Source: Herminiimonas sp. (GTDB lineage: Bacteria > Pseudomonadota > Gammaproteobacteria > Burkholderiales > Burkholderiaceae_D). Taken from it: a stretch of DNA of 64,000 bases. The translations under genes and the position numbers were made by a program. Every line of letters begins with the position of its first letter. The stretch's first letter is position 1. The DNA is taken from the NCBI GenBank assembly GCA_028292665.1, contig JAQGLW010000020.1, positions 1 through 64,000 on the forward strand, given 5' to 3'. Positions 57,306-64,000 of the stretch are shown in pieces. The notes under the pieces were generated by a model. It was not told the DNA's origin. It saw only the letters and a list, made by a program, of their open reading frames with translations, and made no database searches.

Positions 57306-58178
57306 ATGAATTTCGCTGATTATCTTAATCTAGCGCTTAATGGTCTGGTGGAAGGGCTGCTTATCGCCCTTCCAGCACTAGCGGTAACGCTAGTGCATGG
57401 GCTTGCGCGGTTCCCTAATGCTGCAACAGGGGATGTAGTCGCCACCGGCGGTGTGGGTGGCTTGCTTGCGTTTAATCTCACCGGGTCGCTTGTTCTTGGC
57501 GGTATCAGTGGCGCCATTGCTGGTGCTGTCACGTCGCTTCTTGTGTATTTCCTGGCATTCAAGCCGGTAATTCGCAGGTCTGTAATTACCTTGCTTCTAA
57601 CGTCGATCGGGGTGGGATTTTTTATCCGCTCTGTCTTGGGCGTCACCTTTGGGCACGATCCGAAAGTCTTCAACCTCCCATTGAGCCGCGCGATCAATCT
57701 GGGAGGAGTGCTGATCAACCCTACCGACCTGGTCCTGGCCGGCTTGATCGTTGTCGTCTTGGCTGCAGTCTTTGCGATGCTCTACATCGCACCTATTGGC
57801 CGGATCATGCGAGCGTTGGCGGACGATCCGGATTTGGGTCGCGTGTGCGGGATTCACAAGGAGCGTGCCATGGTCATGATGTGGGCCGTATCGGGCGCCG
57901 TTTGTGGGATCGCCGGCACCGTTCTCGGTGTTCGGACAGCGATTTCTCCAGAAATGGGCTGGAATCTTCTGTTGCCGGCGTTCGCCGCTGCGGTCATCGG
58001 AGGACTCGGTAATCCTGTCGGTGCTGTTGCCGGGGCTGTGTTGCTAGGTGTTACTCAGGAATTGTCGACCCCGTTCGTTGGCTTCGTGTACAAGATCGCG
58101 CTTGCGTACGTCGTTATGTTGCTCGTTCTCTTACTGCGTCCTCAAGGACTGTTTAATCGACCTCAGGGAGTGCGTTGA
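57306..58178 (+). CDS. ABC transporter permease, LivH type (cluster 1)
   Basis: A 290-residue inner-membrane permease with about eight helices (for example LIALPALAVTLVHGLARFPNAATGDV near the N-terminus, the LivH hallmark, and FAAAVIGGLGNPVGAVAGAVLLG near the end). The ATG at 57306 has a GAGG ribosome site and follows the receptor stop by 13 bases; the longer open frame reads inside the receptor gene. Its stop overlaps the livM-type gene. Confidence 0.92.
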   Translation: MNFADYLNLALNGLVEGLLIALPALAVTLVHGLARFPNAATGDVVATGGVGGLLAFNLTGSLVLGGISGAIAGAVTSLLVYFLAFKPVIRRSVITLLLTSIGVGFFIRSVLGVTFGHDPKVFNLPLSRAINLGGVLINPTDLVLAGLIVVVLAAVFAMLYIAPIGRIMRALADDPDLGRVCGIHKERAMVMMWAVSGAVCGIAGTVLGVRTAISPEMGWNLLLPAFAAAVIGGLGNPVGAVAGAVLLGVTQELSTPFVGFVYKIALAYVVMLLVLLLRPQGLFNRPQGVR

Positions 58179-59065
58179 TGAGCAGCTATATCACTACCAT
58201 TTTGATCGTAATGTCGATCTACGTACTGTTGGCGCTTGCTCTGGATCTACAGTACGGATTTACCGGACTCATCAACTTCGGTGTAGTCGGTTTTTTTGGC
58301 GTCGGGGCGTATACGACCTCCTTGCTGACCCTGAAGGCTGGTTGGCCTGCCTGGTTGTCGTTTCCGGCCGCAATGGTCATCGCTGGCGCGCTGTCATGGC
58401 CAATTGGACGAATCGCGCTGAAACTCAGAGACGACTATCTCGCGATCGTCACTCTTGGCTTTTCCGAGATTATCCGACTTATTATCGTGAAAGAAGAATG
58501 GCTGACTAACGGTGTGCAGGGTGTTTCCGGCGTACCAAGGCTGTGGCCCACGTGGACCGGTAAAGCGAGCGAGCTGTTCCTGCTGGGAGCATTGATTGCC
58601 GCAAACGTCATCACAGCGTTGGTCATGCGCCGGATCACACAGAGTCCATATGGACGGACCATTCAGGCCATCCGAGACGACGAGGTGGCAGTGACGGCAT
58701 TAGGTAAATCTCCGTCGAGGTTTAAGACTCAAGTTTTGGTGATCGGCGGAGCAATTGCTGGGCTTGCTGGCGCCTTCTATGCGCACTACATCACGTACGT
58801 TGTTCCTGATCAGTTTATGCCATTGGTCACGTTCTACGTTTGGATTGCCATCATCATGGGTGGAGTGGCGCGTTTGCTGGGCTCAATTTCCGGTGCGATT
58901 CTGCTGGTGGTGCTCCTCGAGGGGTCTCGATTCCTTCGTGGCGTGATTCCAGGCGTATCGGATGTTGCCATGGCAAGTGTGCAGCTGGGTGTAGTTGGTT
59001 TGCTGTTGATTTTATTTATGCGCTGGCGGCCGCAAGGTCTGTTCGGCCAAAGGAGTGCAAATTGA
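58175..59065 (+). CDS. ABC transporter permease, LivM type (cluster 1)
   Basis: A 296-residue permease, the partner of the LivH-type subunit. Characteristic stretches are LALALDLQYGFTGLINFGVVGFFGVGAYT, IALKLRDDYLAIVTLGFSEII and MGGVARLLGSISGAILLVVLLEG. Ends with MRWRPQGLFGQRSAN, the usual LivM tail. It overlaps both neighbours by four bases. Confidence 0.93.
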   Translation: MMSSYITTILIVMSIYVLLALALDLQYGFTGLINFGVVGFFGVGAYTTSLLTLKAGWPAWLSFPAAMVIAGALSWPIGRIALKLRDDYLAIVTLGFSEIIRLIIVKEEWLTNGVQGVSGVPRLWPTWTGKASELFLLGALIAANVITALVMRRITQSPYGRTIQAIRDDEVAVTALGKSPSRFKTQVLVIGGAIAGLAGAFYAHYITYVVPDQFMPLVTFYVWIAIIMGGVARLLGSISGAILLVVLLEGSRFLRGVIPGVSDVAMASVQLGVVGLLLILFMRWRPQGLFGQRSAN

Positions 59066-59817
59066 CGTCATTAAAGACATCTGACATCGAATTGTCTTAT
59101 GGCGACTTCAAGGTTCTCGATGGCGTAACAATGGAGATGAGTCTTTCCGGTCTCCACGGCATGATCGGTCCCAATGGCGCAGGCAAGAGCACCTTGTTTT
59201 CCGTGTTAAGCGGCTTTCTGAAGCAAACTGATGGAAAGGTGAGTTTCAACGATGTAGCGTTCGAAACCATGTCACCTGCAGACAGGGCTACTCATGGCTT
59301 CGGTCGAACCTTTCAGGTTCCCCGGGAATTCAAGCACCTCACGGTGCGCGAGAACTTGATGGTCGGCGCTAGAAAGCAACCTGGCGAATCATTGATCAAG
59401 CTTCTTTTTGCTCCAGGCGAGGTGCGCCGCGCCGAAGCCGAGATTGCTGAGCGCGTCGACGGCATCTTGCAATTTCTGAAATTGGCTTCGGTAGCGGACA
59501 AGCTAGCTGGCGGTCTTTCCGGAGGCCAGAAGAAACTGCTCGAGCTCGGTCGCATTCTGATGTCCAATCCGAAGTTCATTTTGCTCGATGAGCCGTATGC
59601 GGGTGTCAATCCAGTATTGATCGAAGAAATTTCCCTGCGAATCAAGGAGCTCAATGAAACAGGTATTGGTTTCTTGATCATTGAACACAACATCGAAGCG
59701 CTCAATCGTTTGGTGGATGATCTTTACGTCATGGATCGAGGTGCCTTGCTCGCGCATGGCAACCCAGAGGAGGTCTTGGAAAACCGAGCCGTCCGCGTCG
59801 CCTATATGGGGAGTTAG
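59062..59817 (+). CDS. ABC transporter ATP-binding protein, LivG type (cluster 1)
   Basis: A 251-residue ATPase. Walker A is GPNGAGKST, the signature motif is LSGGQKKLLE and Walker B is FILLDEPYAGVNP, the latter typical of LivG. The TTG at 59062 is the only suitable start: it overlaps the livM stop by four bases and has AGGAG 7 bases upstream. An earlier frame start would read into livM. Couples ATP hydrolysis to transport. Confidence 0.92.
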   Translation: MTSLKTSDIELSYGDFKVLDGVTMEMSLSGLHGMIGPNGAGKSTLFSVLSGFLKQTDGKVSFNDVAFETMSPADRATHGFGRTFQVPREFKHLTVRENLMVGARKQPGESLIKLLFAPGEVRRAEAEIAERVDGILQFLKLASVADKLAGGLSGGQKKLLELGRILMSNPKFILLDEPYAGVNPVLIEEISLRIKELNETGIGFLIIEHNIEALNRLVDDLYVMDRGALLAHGNPEEVLENRAVRVAYMGS

Positions 59818-59819
59818 GA

Positions 59820-60524
59820 ATGGAAGCTGTGTTGAAAATGCACGATATCAAGGGTGGATACGGCGAGGTCGACATTCTTAAAGGAATTAGCCTGCAGGTT
59901 TTTCCGGGTGATATCGTGACCATCGCCGGCACCAATGGGGCCGGAAAATCGACGATCATTAAGGCGATCATGGGATTACTCCCTCGCGTTACAGGAGCGA
60001 TCTCTTTTCAAGGTCGAGACATTCTGAAAGGAAGCGTCGAATCGCGATTAGAACAAGGCATAGGGTACGTGCCACAAGTAGCTAATGTATTCCCGTCATT
60101 GACGGTGCACGAAAATCTACTGGTGGTCCAAGGAGTTCGTCGCCAAAAAGAGCGGGCAGCATCAATGTATGAGATGTTCCCCGCGCTTGCCGGACATCGG
60201 AAGCGCAAAGCAGGGCTGCTGTCTGGCGGAGAACGTCAGCAACTGGCATTTGCCCGGGCCTTAATGCGTGAGCCTAAGATGATGTTGCTTGACGAGCCGA
60301 GTGCAGCACTTTCTCCCGCTTTGGTTGGCGAGATATTCTCTTACGTGGAGAGATTACCCAAGGCCGGAACGGCGGTTCTGATGGTTGAACAGCGGGCCAG
60401 GCAGTCGCTGGCCATTAGCCATCGGGGCTACATCATTGATCAAGGACGTGTTGCTATGGAAGGGGAGGCAACTAAGTTGCTGAACGATCCGGCTGCAGCT
60501 GACCTATTCATCGGCAAGCACTGA
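59820..60524 (+). CDS. ABC transporter ATP-binding protein, LivF type (cluster 1)
   Basis: A 234-residue ATPase. Walker A is GTNGAGKST (a Thr where the related proteins have Pro), signature LSGGERQQLA and Walker B MMLLDEPSAALSP. The LivF-type tail is present. It follows the LivG-type gene by two bases and ends 16 bases before a terminator, so it is the last gene of the first cluster. Confidence 0.93.
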   Translation: MEAVLKMHDIKGGYGEVDILKGISLQVFPGDIVTIAGTNGAGKSTIIKAIMGLLPRVTGAISFQGRDILKGSVESRLEQGIGYVPQVANVFPSLTVHENLLVVQGVRRQKERAASMYEMFPALAGHRKRKAGLLSGGERQQLAFARALMREPKMMLLDEPSAALSPALVGEIFSYVERLPKAGTAVLMVEQRARQSLAISHRGYIIDQGRVAMEGEATKLLNDPAAADLFIGKH

Positions 60525-60540
60525 CAAACATTCGCCAATA

Positions 60541-60573
60541 AAAAAAGCATGGTTTCGACCATGATTTTTTTTC
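60541..60573 (+). terminator. Intrinsic terminator after the first ABC cluster
   Basis: CATGGT (60548-60553), a TTCG tetraloop (60554-60557) and ACCATG (60558-60563) are followed by A and eight T residues. A preceding A run makes it work on both strands. A clear stop signal for the livK-F-like operon. Confidence 0.9.
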
Positions 60574-61082
60574 GTCCAACATGTTCACGACTTGTAATCG
60601 ACTTTGTCCAATTTTTAGTGTCGTCATTTCCGCAATATTAAGTGCCGCATTGCAGCACTCATGTCCTCTTTCGTTGTGATCTTTGTGCATACAAATTGCG
60701 CCGTGATTGCAAAAAATATCGTCATTATTTTTTTTGCATGCTGATGGAAATGGGCATGCTGTGCAGCAGCATTCTTTGCGACTCAAACTGACGCAAAGAA
60801 TCATAAATTTGCACCAACGTCGCGTATCTTAAATTCATTGTCATTTTTGCGTAATGAATCGTTGACAAGTGCATATCTATATTCTAATCTTGCGCGGCAT
60901 CTAGAATATTGTATCCAATATAAATTAAATGACTTGTGTCGGATGTGAAGCGTTATCAATTTTCTGCGTGGAGACGTAGGTTGTTTCGATAGAAGTTGCT
61001 CAGCTAGTTCGTAGTGCCGTGGTGGACGAGTGCGCCTCTCACTGAGCTGGCGTATATCGACAAGATCAATTTTGGGCAGAAC
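60574..61082. other. Long intergenic gap with the second-cluster promoter
   Basis: About 510 bases without a convincing gene; a Cys-rich frame on the minus strand overlaps the terminator and is doubtful. It holds the GntR-type operator at 60908. An AT-rich stretch around 60850-60930 is a plausible promoter region for the second ABC operon. Confidence 0.5.
60906..60921. promoter_or_regulatory. Candidate GntR operator before the second ABC cluster
   Basis: ATATTGTATCCAATAT is the reverse complement of ATATTGGATACAATAT seen at 53932-53947, a perfect 6-bp-arm palindrome around TATC. It lies about 160 bases before the ATP-binding-protein start. Confidence 0.6.
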
Positions 61083-61853
61083 ATGAATACATCGATTCTT
61101 CGAGTGCATGACCTACATTGTCATTTCTGGGGGGTACGTGCTTTAGATGGTGCAACTTTCGAAGTTGCTGAAAAAAAGATTACAGGGCTTATCGGTCCAA
61201 ATGGGGCCGGTAAAACGACGCTTTTCAATTGCATTAGTGGCCTCCTGCCAAAGACCGCGGGGCAGGTCGAATTCAATGGCAAGAACATCTCGGAAAGCCG
61301 CTCAGACCAAATCACCAATCTGGGACTCATCCGAACGTTCCAGTTGGCCAGGGGGTGTCCACGAATGACAGTCTTTGAACACCTGATGCTGTACGGGCGC
61401 AATCAATCCGCAGAGGGAATTCTCTCTGCTTTCCTCGGTGGCGCCAAAGTGCGTCAAGAAGAACAGGAGCTGCGGGAGCATGCACACAGTTCCGCCAAGC
61501 GTCTAAAGCTGGACCACGTTTTGGATAACTTGGTTACGGATCTTTCGGGTGGTCAGAAGAAGTTGCTCGAGATCGGACGTGCCCTGATGTCGAAACCCAA
61601 GATGATCTTGCTGGATGAACCGATGGCTGGTGTCAATCCAGCTCTCGTTGATCAGATCGCAGAGCATCTCAGTGACATTCGGGCACAAGGCGTGGCAATC
61701 CTTCTCATCGAGCACGAGATGGCACTCATCGAAAAGCTGTGCGACGACGTAGTCGTGATGGCCGAAGGAAAGTACCTGACGCGAGGTGCATTTGCAGAGA
61801 TTGCCTCCAACAAAACCGTTCAAGAAGCCTATCTCGGGATGAAGCGTTCATGA
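61083..61853 (+). CDS. ABC transporter ATP-binding protein, LivG type (cluster 2)
   Basis: A 256-residue ATPase with Walker A GPNGAGKTT, signature LSGGQKKLLE and Walker B MILLDEPMAGVNP. The ATG at 61083 starts MNTSILRVHDLHCHFWGV. It overlaps the next gene by four bases (ATGA). In this cluster the ATPases come first and the receptor and permease follow, the opposite of cluster 1. Confidence 0.92.
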   Translation: MNTSILRVHDLHCHFWGVRALDGATFEVAEKKITGLIGPNGAGKTTLFNCISGLLPKTAGQVEFNGKNISESRSDQITNLGLIRTFQLARGCPRMTVFEHLMLYGRNQSAEGILSAFLGGAKVRQEEQELREHAHSSAKRLKLDHVLDNLVTDLSGGQKKLLEIGRALMSKPKMILLDEPMAGVNPALVDQIAEHLSDIRAQGVAILLIEHEMALIEKLCDDVVVMAEGKYLTRGAFAEIASNKTVQEAYLGMKRS

Positions 61854-62569
61854 GTTCGATACAGATTAAGGAGCTGCGTGGCGGCTATGCCACTGCGGAG
61901 GAAATCGTCAAAGGTGTAGATCTGAACATCGCACCACGTGACCTTGCAATCATCATTGGGCCAAACGGTGCTGGAAAATCGACACTCCTCAAGCTCGTCG
62001 CCGGTCTACTTAAGCCGAAGAACGGCTTGATCTCTCTGGATGAGAAACCAATGGCTCTCGGCGACGCGCAGCTCGCCTGCCGAAACGGCCTGGGTTTCGT
62101 TCCCCAAGAAAAGAATGTCTTCGGCAGTCTTACTGTGCTCGAGAACCTGGAGATGGGTGGTTACTTGTTGAAGTCCGGACTGCAACAGCGAATCGAGGAA
62201 CAGTTGCAGCGATTTCCTCTGTTGAAAAAGCGCTTGAAAGACAAGGCAGGAAGTTTGTCCGGCGGTCAACGGCAGGTATTGGCGGTTGCGATCGCATTGA
62301 TGACAAATCCTACAGTCCTCTTACTCGACGAGCCAACAGCAGGACTCTCTCCTGCTGCGGCCGACGAAATCCTGGGAATGGTGAAAGGACTTGCGGAAGA
62401 TGGTCTCGCGATTCTGATGGTAGAGCAAAACGCATTGCTGGCGCTTGAATACGGTACACGCGGGATCGTGCTGGTAGCCGGGAAGAAGATTCGAGATGAG
62501 AGCGCGTCGTCATTATTGCAAGACGATGAAATTAGAAGTTTGTTTTTGGGTGGCGGAAAGAAACATTAA
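61850..62569 (+). CDS. ABC transporter ATP-binding protein, LivF type (cluster 2)
   Basis: A 239-residue ATPase starting MSSIQIKELRGGYATAEEIVKG. Walker A GPNGAGKST, signature LSGGQRQVLA, Walker B VLLLDEPTAGLSP. It partners the preceding LivG-type ATPase. Followed after 19 bases by the receptor gene. Confidence 0.92.
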   Translation: MSSIQIKELRGGYATAEEIVKGVDLNIAPRDLAIIIGPNGAGKSTLLKLVAGLLKPKNGLISLDEKPMALGDAQLACRNGLGFVPQEKNVFGSLTVLENLEMGGYLLKSGLQQRIEEQLQRFPLLKKRLKDKAGSLSGGQRQVLAVAIALMTNPTVLLLDEPTAGLSPAAADEILGMVKGLAEDGLAILMVEQNALLALEYGTRGIVLVAGKKIRDESASSLLQDDEIRSLFLGGGKKH

Positions 62570-62588
62570 CCTTACTGGGGAGTGCAAC

Positions 62589-63791
62589 ATGGAACAAGGC
62601 AGAAGGAATTTCATGATTTATGGCGGTGGTCTTGGCGTGGCGGCAGCAGTTTTGCCAGGCATTTTGCATGCGCAGAACAGTGGCCCGATCAAAATCGGTG
62701 TTTTGATTCCCTTGACTGGTAGCACCAGTCAGTATGGTTCTACCTTGGGCCAGGCCGCAACTTTGGCCGCTCAGGAAATCAACGCCGCGGGCGGAGTGAA
62801 TGGCCGTAAGGTCGAGATCCTCATTGAGGATGATCAAAGTAACCCCGAAGCTGGTGTGCGTGCCGCACGCAAGCTGATCGATGTCGACAAAGTTGTAGCA
62901 ATCTGTGGAACGTACGCATCGTCGGTGACGGCGGCAGTTGCTCCGCTGTGCTGGGAAGCAAAGGTACCCCTGTTCACGTCGTCTGGAGCAGACAGCATCA
63001 CAAAGCTGCCGCACCATGGCTTTATTTTTCGTACCTCTCCAACAGTGACGATCCAAGGCCAACGTTTGGCGCAATTCTCCATGGATGTCGGTGGAAAAAA
63101 GGTCTACTTCATGGGGCCACAAACTCCGTTCGCACAGACGTACATCGACAGTATGACTGCGGTGATGACAAAAGCCGGCGGTACATGTGGCGGCCTGGTC
63201 TATGAAGATAAGAAGACGACCTATAGAACGGAAGTCGACCAGGTACTCAAGAACAAGCCAGATATCATCGTTCTCGGCGGCTACGTCCCAGACACTGCGG
63301 TCGTGATTAAAGATCTCTATCGTGCAGGATTCGCTGGCAAGAAAATTGGTCTCGCATTCGGTGTGAACCAAAAGTTGGTTGAAGGCGTGCAGAAAGAAGC
63401 CGTGGAAGGGACGTATTCCTTGACACCTTCGGCCGCCGTCAATTCGCCCGCGTATAAGAATTTGGTGGCGAAGTTGAAGATGGAATCGCTGGATGTCTAC
63501 AGCTGCCAAATCTACGACCACATCAATCTTGTCGCGCTCGCTATCGCGCATAGCAAGACCGCGACCGGCAATGCTGTGAAAGAAAACGTGCGCATTATCT
63601 CGCAACAAGCCAAAGCGCAGGTTGCCGAGAACTTTCCAGACGCCATCAAGATTCTAGCGGCCAAGGGTTCGGTTAACTATGACGGTGCCAGTGGCTCTTG
63701 CGAGTTCGCGGAAAACGGCGATGTGCAGAGAGCTGTATTTCGCTACGACCAGATCCAGGCTGGGAAAATTGTGACCGTCAAGGTCGCTTGA
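62589..63791 (+). CDS. ABC transporter substrate-binding protein (cluster 2)
   Basis: A 400-residue periplasmic receptor with a twin-arginine-type start (GRRNFMIYGGGLGVAAAV...), so Tat export is possible. The mature fold begins PIKIGVLIPLTGSTSQYGSTL, typical of LivK-like receptors. The ATG at 62589 has a GGGGAG ribosome site; the earlier frame start lies inside the ATPase gene. It probably binds a different ligand from the cluster 1 receptor, as the two differ in sequence. Confidence 0.92.
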   Translation: MEQGRRNFMIYGGGLGVAAAVLPGILHAQNSGPIKIGVLIPLTGSTSQYGSTLGQAATLAAQEINAAGGVNGRKVEILIEDDQSNPEAGVRAARKLIDVDKVVAICGTYASSVTAAVAPLCWEAKVPLFTSSGADSITKLPHHGFIFRTSPTVTIQGQRLAQFSMDVGGKKVYFMGPQTPFAQTYIDSMTAVMTKAGGTCGGLVYEDKKTTYRTEVDQVLKNKPDIIVLGGYVPDTAVVIKDLYRAGFAGKKIGLAFGVNQKLVEGVQKEAVEGTYSLTPSAAVNSPAYKNLVAKLKMESLDVYSCQIYDHINLVALAIAHSKTATGNAVKENVRIISQQAKAQVAENFPDAIKILAAKGSVNYDGASGSCEFAENGDVQRAVFRYDQIQAGKIVTVKVA

Positions 63792-63819
63792 TTTCAATTA
63801 ATACGTTCGAGGCAATGCA

Positions 63820-64000
63820 ATGATTATCGATTTAGTTCAGCACTTATTAAATGGGCTGATGCTGGGGGCGATTCTAGCCCTCCCTGCACTTGGATTAACT
63901 CTCATTTTTAGCGTGCTTGGCTTTGTCAACTTTAGCATTGCCGCACAGATGTCGGCGGGTGCGTACGCTGGTTGGGTCGTCAATAACCAATTTCATTGGT
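63820..64000 (+). CDS. ABC transporter permease, LivH type (cluster 2, partial, cut by window end)
   Basis: The frame starts MIIDLVQHLLNGLMLGAILA and continues LPALGLTLIFSVLGFVNFSIA, the LivH start. About 60 residues are visible, the rest lies outside. It follows the receptor by 28 bases. Confidence 0.9.
   Translation, partial: MIIDLVQHLLNGLMLGAILALPALGLTLIFSVLGFVNFSIAAQMSAGAYAGWVVNNQFHW

Noticed and set aside
60508-60804. Cys-rich 98-codon minus-strand frame
   Set aside because: Its end overlaps the ABC-operon terminator, and the Cys pattern matches no known metal-binding protein. Considered because 12 Cys in so short a frame is unusual.

Overview
The window looks like chromosomal DNA of a betaproteobacterium of the order Burkholderiales, most likely Oxalobacteraceae (Herminiimonas/Herbaspirillum-like). 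This rests on the GC-rich core genes and on familiar gene orders: amgK-murU beside lptD-surA-pdxA-rsmA, and lnt-corC-ybeY-phoH-miaB. The genus is an inference; no search was run.

Region 1 (1-28 kb) is core genome. A transhydrogenase operon (pntAa, panD, pntAb, pntB) with panD placed inside it ends at a shared terminator facing ubiH-pepP-murU-amgK. lptD-surA-pdxA-rsmA run rightward. A long leftward series follows: gloA, a YgjP-type metallopeptidase, plsC, gmhB, glyS, glyQ, lnt, corC, ybeY, phoH, miaB, a small exported protein and a PagL-like outer-membrane enzyme. Small poorly known genes and a CzcE-like protein lead to a tRNA-Thr(UGU) with one extra base in its T stem.

Region 2 (28.6-50 kb) is accessory DNA. 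It opens with a 45-base 3' fragment of a tRNA-Arg(CCG), a likely attachment-site duplication, and a frameshifted XRE-type regulator. The most interesting locus is at 30.3-38.6 kb. A tightly coupled rightward operon encodes a ribbon-helix-helix protein, a NADAR protein, a SIS-HAD fusion, a PRTase-like protein with a PRPP-loop motif, an ORC/CDC6-like or STAND-like P-loop ATPase and an unrecognised protein. A convergent gene encodes a Cys/His-rich coiled-coil protein. Each end carries a LexA-like (SOS) box: CTGT-N8-ACAG before the operon, and an 18/20 match to the E. coli consensus inside an 11-bp-arm palindrome before the convergent gene. I read this as a DNA-damage-inducible conflict (defence) system built on nucleotide or sugar chemistry. 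A P4-like satellite remnant follows (AlpA regulator, primase-helicase, small genes, no integrase seen), cut at its right end by a complete IS3-family element. A graveyard comes next: a truncated membrane protein, an hsdM scrap, decayed IS3, IS1182-like and Tn3 transposases, a truncated resolvase, and an intact AraC-regulator/peroxiredoxin pair.

Region 3 (50-64 kb) is a catabolic and transport island: a Bcr-type MFS exporter, an Ldh-family reductase, a GntR/FCD regulator, a DapA-family lyase or deaminase, an internally deleted MHS transporter, and two branched-chain-amino-acid-type ABC systems. The second is cut by the window end. A palindrome of the form ATTGGATACAAT recurs before four transcription units and is probably the GntR operator, so these genes look like one regulon for uptake and breakdown of an amino-acid-like compound (perhaps a proline or hydroxyproline derivative; inference).
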